A DNA stretch of 64,000 nt from Caenispirillum bisanense (lineage in GTDB: Bacteria; Pseudomonadota; Alphaproteobacteria; Rhodospirillales; UBA2165): contig CAMDWJ010000001.1 in assembly GCA_945877815.1 (NCBI GenBank), forward strand, positions 62,001 to 126,000, in the 5' to 3' direction. The notes beneath the pieces are model-generated. The model had not been told where the DNA came from and made no database searches. It saw only the letters and a list, made by a program, of their open reading frames with translations. Both the position numbers and the translations under genes were made by a program. Below, piece after piece: positions 26,976 through 36,917 of the stretch (the first letter of the stretch is position 1; each line of letters opens with the position of its first letter).

Positions 26976-27983
26976 ATGATGACGGATATCTGCCGGCACA
27001 TTATCGACCATCCAAGTGCATGGACCGCGGCCGAACTGGGCGGGAAGGCCGCCATCACACGGAGGTTGAATGCGGAACAGATCGCGGGATTCGATGCGCT
27101 TCTGGCTCGCACCGTGCATCTAGCGCCGCAAACCGTGACTCGGAAGGATTTCGACCATCCGGTTGTCAACGAACTGGTTGCCGAGGTTCGCCACGAACTT
27201 ATGGACGGACGTGGCGTAACACTACTGTCCGGCCTCGATCCGGCGCGCTACACCCCTGAGCAATTCGAGCGCATTTATTGGGGTATAGGCATGCATCTCG
27301 GGATACCGGCCGTGCAAAGCAGCAACGGAGACCGCCTCGGAAGGGTTCAGGAAGAAGAAAACGATCCTGTGGCGCGAGGTTATCGCAGCTCTGCCGAATT
27401 GAAAATGCACACGGACGCTTACGAAATCGTAGGCTTGATGTGCATACGGCAGGCCGCCAAGGGCGGTCAGAGCGCGCTCGTCAGCTCTCTGGCGCTTCAT
27501 AACGAAATCTTACGCACGCGGCCCGAATTCCTTGAGCCGCTTTACGATGGATTCTACATGGCCCTCGCTGAAGCCCAATTCAGCAGCAAACCGATCACCG
27601 AAGAAAGAATTCCAGTCTTTTGTTATGTCGACGGCAAGGTGAGCAGCATCTACTCCGGCCGGTTCATGCATGACGCAGCACGCAAGCTCAATGTCGCTTT
27701 GCCCAAAGGTCTTGCAGAGGCGCATGCCTATATGGCTTCACTCGCTGAACGTGACGATCTCGCACTTCGATTCATGCTGGAACCGGGCGAGATGGTTTTG
27801 TGGCATAATTTTTTGAATTTGCATTCGCGAACGGAATTCGAGAATGACGCAAGTCATAATCGTTTGCTATTGCGATTGTGGCTCAGCGTTCCGAATGGAC
27901 GTCCCGTCGTTCCCCAAGTCTATGCACGCGGCCAGACCTATGACCGGCTCTATCAAGAATCTAGTTCCACCGGAGTCTCTTAA
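26976..27983 (+). CDS. TauD/TfdA-family Fe(II)/2-oxoglutarate dioxygenase-like protein
   Basis: A 335-residue protein with the double-stranded beta-helix signature of TauD/TfdA dioxygenases. The iron ligands His145 and Asp147 are in LKMHTDAYE, the distal His is probably His283 in NFLNLHSRTEF, and the 2-oxoglutarate-binding Arg is near 300 (NRLLLRLWL). The family hydroxylates taurine, 2,4-D, carnitine precursors and similar acids. AGGAG precedes the start. It stands alone between broken genes and a binding-protein gene, so its substrate is open. The 220-bp gap after it holds only a doubtful ferredoxin-like start at 28098. Confidence 0.85.
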   Translation: MMTDICRHIIDHPSAWTAAELGGKAAITRRLNAEQIAGFDALLARTVHLAPQTVTRKDFDHPVVNELVAEVRHELMDGRGVTLLSGLDPARYTPEQFERIYWGIGMHLGIPAVQSSNGDRLGRVQEEENDPVARGYRSSAELKMHTDAYEIVGLMCIRQAAKGGQSALVSSLALHNEILRTRPEFLEPLYDGFYMALAEAQFSSKPITEERIPVFCYVDGKVSSIYSGRFMHDAARKLNVALPKGLAEAHAYMASLAERDDLALRFMLEPGEMVLWHNFLNLHSRTEFENDASHNRLLLRLWLSVPNGRPVVPQVYARGQTYDRLYQESSSTGVS

Positions 27984-28203
27984 GCCGGCGGCAATGTTTC
28001 GGCATGCCATTAGTCGGTCCAAACGGGGTTATGCCTAACCCCCGCTGCGGTATCGTTCGCTCTTTATGAACGATTGTGAAAGGCGGAAGCGCGAGGATGC
28101 CATCGATCGTATTTGTTAGAAGCGATGGTACTTGCGCCACGCATTCAACCACTGCGACACTGACCTCGTTGCCAGTATCCATTGGAAGATCGCAAAGAGA
28201 TAT

Positions 28204-29739
28204 CTATTTCCAGAACCAATCGCCGATATTGAACGCGGCGATGGTATGGGGATTTGCCTGGGGCGACAAATAGTTCCAATGAGCCCACAGTGTCGGATAT
28301 TCCGTCATCGGGTAGACATAGGCTTCGCTGTTCACCCGGTTTAGGACTTCGCGATAGATCGCGGTCCGTTTGGCTAGATCGAATTCGACCGTCGCTTTGG
28401 CGGTGGCCTGCGCGATCATCGGATCGCCCGTATAATCGCGTTCGCCACCGAAGAAGAAGTCCATCAGGTTCGTGACAGTGGGTTCGCTGAATGTCGGGTA
28501 GGCTGATCCATAGACCGTGAGTTCGCCATGTCCACGTCGCCGTACGGCGGCCGTGCGTGGCGCGAATTCTACATTTGCCCGGATACCCGCCTTGCGTAGT
28601 TCGCCGGCAGCGGCCAGCGTTATGTCGCGATATTGGTCAGTCCCGGTGATGACGATATCGATGCCGTTTGGATAGCCCGCTTCGGTCAACAGCCTTTTAG
28701 CGCCTTCCAGGTCATATTCGATCACCGGCTGAGTGGGATCGCAGGCCACGGTCGACTTGAAACAGATACCGTTGGGCAGCTCCGCGATTTCCGGCGCGGA
28801 GATGAATTTCTGCCGCAACAAATCGCGTGGGATTGCCTTGAAAAAAGCCTGCCTTACTAACTTGTTTGTAAACACCTTATTGGCGGACCGGCCCGCCGCG
28901 TCGAGGGTCATATAGACCAAGAACTTCGAATTCACGGGCGTGATGGCAAGACCAGAGATCTTCAAGATCTGCTCTTGCATATCTGGTGTGATATTGCGAA
29001 TAGCGTCAACTTCTCTAGTCATGAGCTTGGCGAGTTGAACCTGGCGGTCGGGGACCGGTACGGACAGGATGCGTTTGATCGGCGCTCGGCGGTGATCCCA
29101 TTTTCCGACGGCGACATCGAACCGTTCGACCAGCAGACCGGCGTTCTTATCGACGGAAATCGCGCGATACGGTCCGGTGGCCGATGCCGAGACGCGACCG
29201 TAATCGGCCTTGTCGGCAAGGGATCTGAATACGGCCGAATCGTAGAAATAGAAGCGGTACGAAATCGAATGCAGATCTTCCGCGAAAGGTTCTTTCGAAA
29301 CGATACGAACCTTGTAGGGGCTCAGAACCTCGACCGTTCGGACCCAATCGTAGCGTCCTTGAAAGCGTATCGTGGTCTTGGGATCTATCAGATAGTCGAT
29401 CGTTTCCTTCACATCCTGCGCGGTGAACTTGTTTCCAGAATGGAAAACGATGTCGTCGCGTAGATCGAATTCCCAAGTCTTCTCGTCGATTCGTCGCCAA
29501 GCTTTGGCAAGTTCCGGTATGAATTGCCCGCTACGCTCATCATAGACGACAAGGTAGCCATAGACATTTCGGACGAACTGTTCAAATTCCGATGAGGGGT
29601 CGTGGTAGTAGTCCAGCGCGCTCAAGAATTCGATGGTCGAAAGGCGGAGTTTGTCGTCCGCCTTCTGAGCCTGCGCGCTTATCGGAGAGATGAGAATCGC
29701 GACGAGTGCTGCGAAGATGCGCAGATAAATTTTGATCAC
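28204..29739 (-). CDS. Family-5 (Dpp/Opp-type) solute-binding protein 1
   Basis: A 511-residue periplasmic binding protein (SBP_bac_5). The GTG start at 29739, preceded by GGGAGA, gives a signal peptide ending AQAQ followed by the cluster's shared KADDKLR motif. A C-x6-C pair (ICFKSTVACDP) lies in the second lobe, followed by YDLEGAKRLLTEAGYPNG; the protein ends GDWFWK. No transporter subunits are adjacent. It is head-to-head with the similar gene at 29914 (174-bp gap) and is its closest relative here, as judged by eye from shared KADYGR and DFFFGGERDY segments. Confidence 0.9.
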   Translation of the reverse strand: MIKIYLRIFAALVAILISPISAQAQKADDKLRLSTIEFLSALDYYHDPSSEFEQFVRNVYGYLVVYDERSGQFIPELAKAWRRIDEKTWEFDLRDDIVFHSGNKFTAQDVKETIDYLIDPKTTIRFQGRYDWVRTVEVLSPYKVRIVSKEPFAEDLHSISYRFYFYDSAVFRSLADKADYGRVSASATGPYRAISVDKNAGLLVERFDVAVGKWDHRRAPIKRILSVPVPDRQVQLAKLMTREVDAIRNITPDMQEQILKISGLAITPVNSKFLVYMTLDAAGRSANKVFTNKLVRQAFFKAIPRDLLRQKFISAPEIAELPNGICFKSTVACDPTQPVIEYDLEGAKRLLTEAGYPNGIDIVITGTDQYRDITLAAAGELRKAGIRANVEFAPRTAAVRRRGHGELTVYGSAYPTFSEPTVTNLMDFFFGGERDYTGDPMIAQATAKATVEFDLAKRTAIYREVLNRVNSEAYVYPMTEYPTLWAHWNYLSPQANPHTIAAFNIGDWFWK

Positions 29740-29913
29740 GCGTTCGTCTCCCTGTTTCTGGTTTGCCCGATATCGGCATCTATTGATAGCGATGCTATCG
29801 GTCGATGCTGGTATGGACAAGGGATCGTTCGTTATGAGAAGAACTATGTTAACGAAGAGTTTGGCGCCGATTGCATCGATGAAATGCGGCAGGCAGGCGA
29901 AGCGGGGAGAGAA

Positions 29914-31446
29914 ATGCGGACGCTAATTTTGTTTGTTGTTCTAGGCATTAGTTTGGTCGTCGGCACGACAGAGGTACGGGCGCAGAAGGCTCAGGATACG
30001 ATCCGCCTCGCCATCAATGATCCCTTTAACGTTCTGGACAGCTATACGGTCGGGCAGGAAGAAGCCAATACCTTCAACCGCGTGATCTATCAACACCTCA
30101 TCGCCTACGACGAATACAAAAAGAAATGGGTGCCGATACTCGCGAAGTCCTTCAAACGCATCGATCCCAAGACGCTGGAATTCGAACTCCGCGACAACGT
30201 AAAATTCCACAATGGGAATACGTTCGACGCAGCCGACGTTAAATACATGGCAGACTGGGTCACCCATCCGGAAAGCAAGGTGGTCTTTAAGGACCGTTAT
30301 AGCTGGATCAAGCAAGTCGAGGTGTTGGGCCCTCATAAGATCCGTCTGCATTCGACCGAAGCCTTTTCGACCGACCTCGGCGCGCTCGCCTATCGCTTCC
30401 GTATTTACGACAAGGAAACACACGAGGCGTTGGCGGATAAGGCCGATTATGGCCGCGCCGGTAACGGCACGGGTCCATACCGGCTCGTCTCGCTCGATCG
30501 CAACAAAGGCGTCGTGACGGAACGGATCGACAATTACTACGGTGATGAAGGTTATTTTCGCGCTCCGGTTAAACGTGTGCAAGCCATCCCCATTCCCGAC
30601 GCTCAGACCCGGGTCGCGCAATTACTGACGGGCGGCATAGATTTGATGCGTAATATTGGTCCGGATGAGGCCAAAAATCTCGCCGGCAATCCGAATTTGG
30701 GCATTACCGTGACTGATAGCGGCGTCCTGTTGTACGTGACGTTCGATGTGGTCGGGCGGTCGGCCAATAAGGTCATGACCGACGAGCGCGTGCGCAAGGC
30801 CTTCATCATGGCCATCGACACCGACCTGCTGGTCAAAAACCTCATTCCGGGGGGCGACAAGGCTCATATCGCGAAGGCGATTTGCCTGCCGTCGGTGTTC
30901 GGTTGCGCACCAACGACGGAGCCCTACAAATTCAATCCAACCGAAGCCAAGCGCCTATTGGCGGAGGCGGGCTACCCGAACGGTATGGATCTGACGCTTC
31001 ATGTGCATGGCACTGTCAGGAACATCGCCGAGGCGATTGCCGGCGAAGTGCGCAAGGTCGGCTTCCGCGCCTCGGTCGAATCGATGCCGCTTTCCGTCTA
31101 TGTCAAGAAGCGTGGCGACGGCGAGTTCACGACTTTCGTGAATACCTATCCGACCTATACCCACCCCGATATGGCCACCTTGTGGGATTTCTTCTTCAAT
31201 GGGGACCGCGATTATTGGCACGATCCATTCATCGAAAAGACCATGACCGACGGAAATCTCGAATTCGACGATGCGAAGCGGACGGCGTTGTACACGCCGG
31301 CCTTGGATCTGATCAACCGCAAGGCATATATCCTCCCGATCTCGGAGGTGCCGATGCTATGGGCGCATCAGAAGGACGTCGTCGTCATGCCCGATCTTTT
31401 GAGCGCATCGTCGCCGGTGCTCGGCGATTTTGGATGGAAGCAATAG
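29914..31446 (+). CDS. Family-5 solute-binding protein 2
   Basis: A 510-residue periplasmic binding protein. The ATG at 29914 has CGGGGAGAGA upstream and starts a signal peptide ending VRAQ, followed by KAQDTIR. Longer in-frame extensions run through the promoter gap and are rejected. The C-x6-C pair is CLPSVFGC, followed by FNPTEAKRLLAEAGYPNG, and the C-terminus is GDFGWKQ. Its 3' end overlaps the convergent truncated ThDP gene by 62 bp. The ligand is unknown; family-5 proteins bind peptides, but also opines, nickel, sugars and aromatic acids. Confidence 0.9.
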   Translation: MRTLILFVVLGISLVVGTTEVRAQKAQDTIRLAINDPFNVLDSYTVGQEEANTFNRVIYQHLIAYDEYKKKWVPILAKSFKRIDPKTLEFELRDNVKFHNGNTFDAADVKYMADWVTHPESKVVFKDRYSWIKQVEVLGPHKIRLHSTEAFSTDLGALAYRFRIYDKETHEALADKADYGRAGNGTGPYRLVSLDRNKGVVTERIDNYYGDEGYFRAPVKRVQAIPIPDAQTRVAQLLTGGIDLMRNIGPDEAKNLAGNPNLGITVTDSGVLLYVTFDVVGRSANKVMTDERVRKAFIMAIDTDLLVKNLIPGGDKAHIAKAICLPSVFGCAPTTEPYKFNPTEAKRLLAEAGYPNGMDLTLHVHGTVRNIAEAIAGEVRKVGFRASVESMPLSVYVKKRGDGEFTTFVNTYPTYTHPDMATLWDFFFNGDRDYWHDPFIEKTMTDGNLEFDDAKRTALYTPALDLINRKAYILPISEVPMLWAHQKDVVVMPDLLSASSPVLGDFGWKQ

Positions 31447-32756
31447 CGTCGCCGACTTCGTTCACGTGACCACCCGCCGCGACGATTATGTTGAGAACCG
31501 CAGGGCTGCCGTCATCGATGGCGCGCAGCCCGCGTTCGATGGCCGACGTAAGTTTCGCCGGGTCTTCGACCTTCTCGCCGTAGCCACCGACATATTCGAC
31601 GATCTTTTCGTAGGCCGCTGATGGGCTAAGGTCGACCATCGGCAGCGAATTCGCCTTCGACGCTCGTCCGCCAGGATACATGACCTCGGCCGCACTCTTT
31701 ACGGCGTACCATTGCGCGTTGTTGGAGATGAGCGTGAGCGTCGGTACATTCTCTGAGCGTTCGACGAAGTGGCAAGCCGATGGGACGTTGAACATGTAGG
31801 ATCCGTCTCCGACGAGGGAGATTACCTGGCGGTTCGGTTCGGCAAATTTGACGCCGATTGCCTCGCCGACACCCTTGCCAAGGCCGCCCGCACTTCCACC
31901 CGACGCCAGCCAGCAATTGGGCTCGTCGAGTTCGACGAACGATCCCGGAACGCCGAGTTCATTCGAAATTATGGCGTCCTTGTTTTTCACCTGATTTAGG
32001 CAGTGTGCGATCCAGGCGGGGCTGATCGGGCTTGCCGTTTTTGCCCGCTGCAGGACGCTCGCGCGCCGCGCCAATATGATACGTCGCATATCGCCGAGTT
32101 CCGCGCGCCGTTTGTCCACAAGAGTCTGCTTGCCGCGTAACTCCGTTTTCAACAGGTCGTTGAGCATGGGTATCGCGTGGGCGACGGAACCCATGATCGC
32201 CATATCCATTTCAAAACCCCGATAGGGGTAACGGGCGAAATGAGGATCGATACCGATGTGGATCAGCTTGGCATCCTTCTTCGGCCCGACGAAGCGGGGA
32301 ATCCATGGAACAGGCGATTCAAGAACAACGATCAGGTCCGCCCACACCAACATCTGCTCATTGGCAGAGCCGAAATTCATGGGATGACTGGACGGTAAAT
32401 AGGAACCAGCGCCAGGCGCACAGGCAATGGCATGGGCTTCCGCGAGAGCCGCGAGATCGAAGAAGGATTCCGTTACGTCGCCAATAATCAATGGGCGCTC
32501 GGCTGACGCGATCAATCTCGCGACTTCTGCCATGGCGTCCGTTGCAGGCATCGGGGGAAGGGCGCCCAGCGTCCGGTTGCGCGGCTCGGGTCCATTATCG
32601 ACAGCGGGATCGCCCAGAATTTCACGCGGCAAGGTAAGATAGACGGGGCCTTTCGGTTCTGTCATCGCGATATCGAGGGCGCGTCCGACGACGGTATTGA
32701 TCGGCTGCCCCGCGCGCAGCTCGTAGTCCCAGCGCGTGTACTGACGGATCATTCCG
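31385..32756 (-). pseudogene. ThDP-dependent decarboxylase paralogue, 5'-truncated
   Basis: From GMIRQYTRWDYELRAG onwards this matches the intact enzyme at 23873 (GSMLREYVKWDYELRAG), including the PP-domain motif GDGSYMFNVPSACHF ending in SNN. The first 140 or so residues, including the ThDP-activating Glu of the VPHENVA motif, are absent. Upstream of 32756 the frame stays open to 32872 but has no similarity to the family. The C-terminus is longer than in the paralogue because it reads into the binding-protein gene. Without the Pyr domain it cannot be an active ThDP enzyme. Confidence 0.86.
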
Positions 32757-32776
32757 CAACGGCTCGTAGCGCATTT

Positions 32777-33385
32777 GTGCCTCGTTTCATGGACGTGCTC
32801 GGAATTGCGCGTGCCGCTCTCGTCGGGCATTCGATCGCCGGCGGCCTGGCGCTCGGTCTCGCCTTTGCCCATCCGGAGCGGATTTCAGCCGTGGTCGTGC
32901 TCGGCAGCGGACCACTTCTACCGCCTTTGCCTGTGGCCGGCGCACATTTGAGTCCGAGGCGGGCTGGAGCAGAAACAGGCGCGCCATCGGAACCGACATT
33001 GGAAGAAACGCGCAGTGGTCTTGAAGCGATGCTTTATCATCGCGAAATTGTCACACCAGATGAGCTTGCTCTTTACCACAGCCACAGTACCGGCCGTTGC
33101 TTCGAGGCCTCCGTTTTGCGGCTGAAGAATTCGAATGGTCCAATAACCGATCCAGATTTGTGGAAGCGTTTGAGTGAAACGCCGGTGCCGCTACTTATGA
33201 TTTATGGGGCACAGGATCGGGCAGATGCCGGCGCACGCGCTCAGTTGCTGAAAAAACTGCAACCCGGACTCGATCTTCATATTGTCGAAAATTGTAAGCA
33301 TTTGGTTCAATGGGACGCCGCTGCTGACTTCCATCGACTCGCGATACCATTCTTGGTGCGAGCGCGGACGGTGTCCGCGATCTGA
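32777..33385 (+). pseudogene. Alpha/beta hydrolase gene, 5'-truncated
   Basis: The frame opens at GTG 32777 directly into the segment before the nucleophile elbow (FMDVLGIARAALVGHSIAGG). The usual first 75-90 residues, with the oxyanion-hole HG motif and first strands, are missing. The rest is intact: the lid region, acidic residue in YGAQDRADAG and catalytic His in NCKHLVQWDAA. It abuts the truncated ThDP gene head-to-head, so one deletion probably removed both 5' ends. The gap at 33386-33679 (294 bp) contains no gene that I recognise. Confidence 0.8.
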
Positions 33386-33679
33386 AATATCTGGTGGCGT
33401 ATGCGCTAAAGGTGTCGGGTATCGTCGGCGCCGGACTCGATGCCATCGCCTGCTGAAATTCAGGCGCGACCTTGACGATCTGCGTCCGCGATTTCGAGAG
33501 TAGCCATTCGACCTTAGAATAGGTTTTCAGACTGGCGTCTCTTATAAAGATGCCATATATGGCGTGAATTCGGAATCGCGAATTTTCAATCGCACGCGAA
33601 TGTCTAAATGCAGCATGAAAATTTCACGACATCCTTTAGACAATGCTAATTCGCCGAGATATTCGCCTGGGAGACGAGC

Positions 33680-35212
33680 ATGAATCTGTATTCGCTACTG
33701 GCTACAATAACGATCATTCTGATTAGTGGCGCTGCCGGTGCTCAAAAAGCGAATGACACGCTGCGCATGTCGGTCAACCAGCCCATCCGATTGCTCGACT
33801 CGATACAAAACCCAAACCCTGAAGCGAGTCTGATTAGCCGCAATGTTAATGAGACGCTCTTGGCATACGACGTTACGGAGCGCCGGCTTAGCCCCCGCTT
33901 GGCGGCAGATTGGCGGATGGTGGATGAGCGAACTGCGGAGATAAAGCTGCGGCCTGGCGTCAAGTTCCATGACGGCACGCCATTTACTGCGGATGATGTT
34001 ATCTACACCTTGGAGTACGTAACCGATCCGAAAACCAATTTTCTGTTCAAGGATTCGCGTTTTGGGTGGATCGAGGCTTTTGAGAAGATTGGCGCCGATA
34101 CGGTGCGGATTCGCTCGCGCGAAGTGAAGGCAACGATTCTCACAAAATTGGTTCAAGTGCCACCCATCGTTCCGGCTCACCTCTACAAAGAAAATCCGAT
34201 GGACTTTGGGCGAGCCCCTGTTGGAACGGGCCCATTCAAGGTGTTATCCGTCGATTCCGCCAAAGGCATCGTTCTCGAGAAATTCGCTGGATACACGGAA
34301 GTTGGGATAGACCCGGCTGCGCAGGTGCGGCGTATCGAAGTGGCCTCAATTGCCGATATCCAAACCAAGATTGCCAAACTCATGGTTGGCGAACTGGATC
34401 TTGTCTTCGATCTCGACGCCGATACGGCGCAAAGCTTAGTAAATCATCCGACGTTGAAATTAACATCGTCGCCAACTTTATCTTTTAGTTACATAGCGTT
34501 AGATGCGGCGGATCGTTCAGGTATCAAAGTATTGAAAGATAAGCGCGTCCGAGAGGCGCTATTTCGCGCGATCGATCGCGATAAACTTCGCGCCGCCTTA
34601 TTGTCGAAGGAAATGGCCGACAAACCGGCACAGGAAGCAATGTGCCACCCGTCCCTGATCGGATGCTCGTGGTCGCAAAAACCGGTTTCCTACGATCCGG
34701 CGCGGGCAAAGGCTTTGCTTGTCGAGGCAGGATTTGCGGACGGGTTCGATCTGGAAATCTCAACCTGGGGACAGCCAAGGAGGGCTGCCGAGGCTGTGGC
34801 GGGTGAACTACGGAAGATTGGAGTGCGCGCTACGATCTCGAACCAAACGGCGAACGTATTCCAGAAGAACCGAGGCGACGGAAAGGTGCAGGCGATGATT
34901 GTTCTGTGGGACAATGCCGCCGGCCAGCCGGATGTCGAGTCGACATCAAATTTTTTCTTCGCGGATAGTTCGCGTAATTATAACGCGGACCAAGACCTTA
35001 TTCGTTGGGATCGTGAAGGATCCATCACCCAGGATCTGCGCGCCCGCGAAGACATTTATCGGAAGCTCTTCGACAAGGTGACCGAAGAGCGTTACGCGAT
35101 GCCTTTGGTCGAACTTCCGGCGGTTATAGCCCATGACAAAGATCTTCTGCTTATGGGCGGAAATGGCCGTCCCGAGGGGTTCAACCTAAACCGTGTGGCA
35201 TGGAAGAAATAA
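33680..35212 (+). CDS. Family-5 solute-binding protein 3
   Basis: A 510-residue exported protein with a signal peptide ending AGAQ, then KANDTLRMSVNQPIRLLD. The lobe motif FHDGTPFTADDVIYTLEYV is typical of the family. The C-x6-C pair is CHPSLIGC, followed by YDPARAKALLVEAGFADG; the C-terminus is NRVAWKK. GGGAGA at 33670-33675 precedes the ATG. No permease or ATPase gene flanks it. It is the most diverged of the five intact copies by eye, with an FFFADSSRNY segment where others have FFFxGxRDY. Confidence 0.9.
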   Translation: MNLYSLLATITIILISGAAGAQKANDTLRMSVNQPIRLLDSIQNPNPEASLISRNVNETLLAYDVTERRLSPRLAADWRMVDERTAEIKLRPGVKFHDGTPFTADDVIYTLEYVTDPKTNFLFKDSRFGWIEAFEKIGADTVRIRSREVKATILTKLVQVPPIVPAHLYKENPMDFGRAPVGTGPFKVLSVDSAKGIVLEKFAGYTEVGIDPAAQVRRIEVASIADIQTKIAKLMVGELDLVFDLDADTAQSLVNHPTLKLTSSPTLSFSYIALDAADRSGIKVLKDKRVREALFRAIDRDKLRAALLSKEMADKPAQEAMCHPSLIGCSWSQKPVSYDPARAKALLVEAGFADGFDLEISTWGQPRRAAEAVAGELRKIGVRATISNQTANVFQKNRGDGKVQAMIVLWDNAAGQPDVESTSNFFFADSSRNYNADQDLIRWDREGSITQDLRAREDIYRKLFDKVTEERYAMPLVELPAVIAHDKDLLLMGGNGRPEGFNLNRVAWKK

Positions 35213-35316
35213 GGGTGTTGCGAAACTCGTCCATCTCGCGCGGTCTCTAACCGGATACCATCGTGGCTTTCAACGTCCACGATCGAGTCTAAAAATGGAA
35301 CAAGTCCGCTCGCGCG

Positions 35317-36906
35317 TCAGGTGCGGCCGGACACTTTTTCTATAAGTCCGCCGGCATCGGCGGGCGTCGCATCGCCGGTCCAGACGACGTATTGATCGGG
35401 GCGCACCAATATGAGGCGCGTTTCGTACTCCTCCCTGCCGTCGGCATAGCTGTCGCGCACGACCTTGAGCGGCACGTTCTTCGCCGCCGCAGTGCGTTCC
35501 AAGGCGCTAACCGCCGCATCGTCCGCGCCCAGGGCGACCAAGGTGAATTCCGGCCCCAGCTCCTCATACAGATTTCGGCCCGAGGAGAGAGCCATTGGGG
35601 CTAGGTGATGGCCGGCGCGCGCCTTGACCATATGCTGGCCATGCGCGCTGCAAACTGCCCCTTCCGGGCCCATCACAATGGCGGACCCTTCGTAGTTTGG
35701 CTCATAGGTCGGTGCGCGGAAGCCCAAACCTTTGACCCATTCCCCCCACGCGCGGTCGAAGGCTTCCTTGTTCTCGTCCGGGGCGATGCCTTCGAGGAAC
35801 TCTCGGTCCATATTGACGCGGGTGGCGATGAAATCTTCGCCGGTTTCCTTGAACACCGGGCGGCGTTCCTCGGAATAAGAATCGATCAGCTTGTCGCCGC
35901 CCCATCCCTTTATTCGCGCGGCAAGCTTCCAGCCAAGATTGACGGCATCCTCTAGACCGCTGTTAAGGCCGAATCCACCGTAAGGCGGATGGCTATGGGC
36001 GGCGTCACCAGCGATGAAGACGCGTCCGGCTTGATAGTTCTCGGCGACCGCGACACGCATCTGCCAATAGCCGATGTGGTCGAATTCTGCCGCGAAACGG
36101 CAGCCTGCGGCGTCTTCGACCAAGGCATGGACGGCAGCTATGTCCATGTGCGCGTCCGAGTTCGCGGGCGAATGAAAGAACCAGCTTTCCTCGGCGTCCA
36201 CGCGGCCGAAAAACTGCCAGTAACCCTTAAGGTGTGGTTGCATGGCCCGATAGGTCGACGATTGCGGCATTTTCGCGACCAATGCCCGATGCAGCTCCTT
36301 GGATCGAAAGACGGCCAGCACCATGCGCTGCTCGAAATCTGACCCCGACTGTTCAATGCCGATCTGCCGGCGAATGACCGAATGCGCACCGTCGCAGGCG
36401 ACCATATAATCGCAGTCAAGGATCTGCCGACTGCCATCGTCGCTCGATACGGTCAGACGTACGCCGGAAGTGTCCTGCTCGACCGATTCTCCGGTCCACC
36501 CATACATCGTCGTCACGCTCGGCAGTTCGGCCATCTTGGCACGCAGGACGCGTTCGGTTTCGTATTGCGGTAGACGTTCCGGCAACTGGAAATAAAATTT
36601 CCGAGGATTGCCGCGCTGTTGTGCCAACGCGCTGCGATACTCGCTCATCAGATTGCCGTAGGTCGTCATCATCCCAGCATCGTAATTGCGCGGCGTTGTC
36701 CGTGCGGCGCGCAACTCGTCGACAATGCCCCAGAAATAGAAATGCTCGAGCGTGCGCGACGTGAGGTTCTGCCCCTTGGGCACCGGGGAAAGGCTCCGCC
36801 GACGTTCGACGACCGCGCAGTCGATGCCGCGTTCGCCAAGCTCAATGGCGAGCGCCACGCCGACGGGCCCGCCACCGACGACGACAACTTGATAGCGTTT
36901 GGACAT
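35317..36906 (-). CDS. FAD-dependent aromatic hydroxylase (MhpA/PheA/TfdB type)
   Basis: A 529-residue flavoprotein monooxygenase (FAD_binding_3). The Rossmann GxGxxG is VVVGGGPVGVALAIELGERG near the N-terminus, the DG motif is YMVACDGAHSVIRR, the GD motif is VFIAGDAAHSHPPYGGFGLN, and a thioredoxin-like C-terminal domain follows (LVRPDQYVVWTG). Relatives hydroxylate 3-(3-hydroxyphenyl)propionate, phenols and similar rings using NAD(P)H. ATG 36906 lies 11 bp after the binding-protein stop; an in-frame TTG at 36927 is less likely. It is the last gene of the six-gene catabolic operon. Confidence 0.91.
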   Translation of the reverse strand: MSKRYQVVVVGGGPVGVALAIELGERGIDCAVVERRRSLSPVPKGQNLTSRTLEHFYFWGIVDELRAARTTPRNYDAGMMTTYGNLMSEYRSALAQQRGNPRKFYFQLPERLPQYETERVLRAKMAELPSVTTMYGWTGESVEQDTSGVRLTVSSDDGSRQILDCDYMVACDGAHSVIRRQIGIEQSGSDFEQRMVLAVFRSKELHRALVAKMPQSSTYRAMQPHLKGYWQFFGRVDAEESWFFHSPANSDAHMDIAAVHALVEDAAGCRFAAEFDHIGYWQMRVAVAENYQAGRVFIAGDAAHSHPPYGGFGLNSGLEDAVNLGWKLAARIKGWGGDKLIDSYSEERRPVFKETGEDFIATRVNMDREFLEGIAPDENKEAFDRAWGEWVKGLGFRAPTYEPNYEGSAIVMGPEGAVCSAHGQHMVKARAGHHLAPMALSSGRNLYEELGPEFTLVALGADDAAVSALERTAAAKNVPLKVVRDSYADGREEYETRLILVRPDQYVVWTGDATPADAGGLIEKVSGRT

Positions 36907-36917
36907 GGACGTGAGCT

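Noticed and set aside
32757-32872. N-terminal 39 residues of the truncated ThDP frame as real protein
   Set aside because: They show no similarity to the family and are antisense to the hydrolase remnant; the frame is simply open by chance.
25850-33385. Insertion sequence as the cause of the broken genes
   Set aside because: No transposase frame, terminal inverted repeats or target duplications were found at the junctions; deletions between paralogues explain them better.
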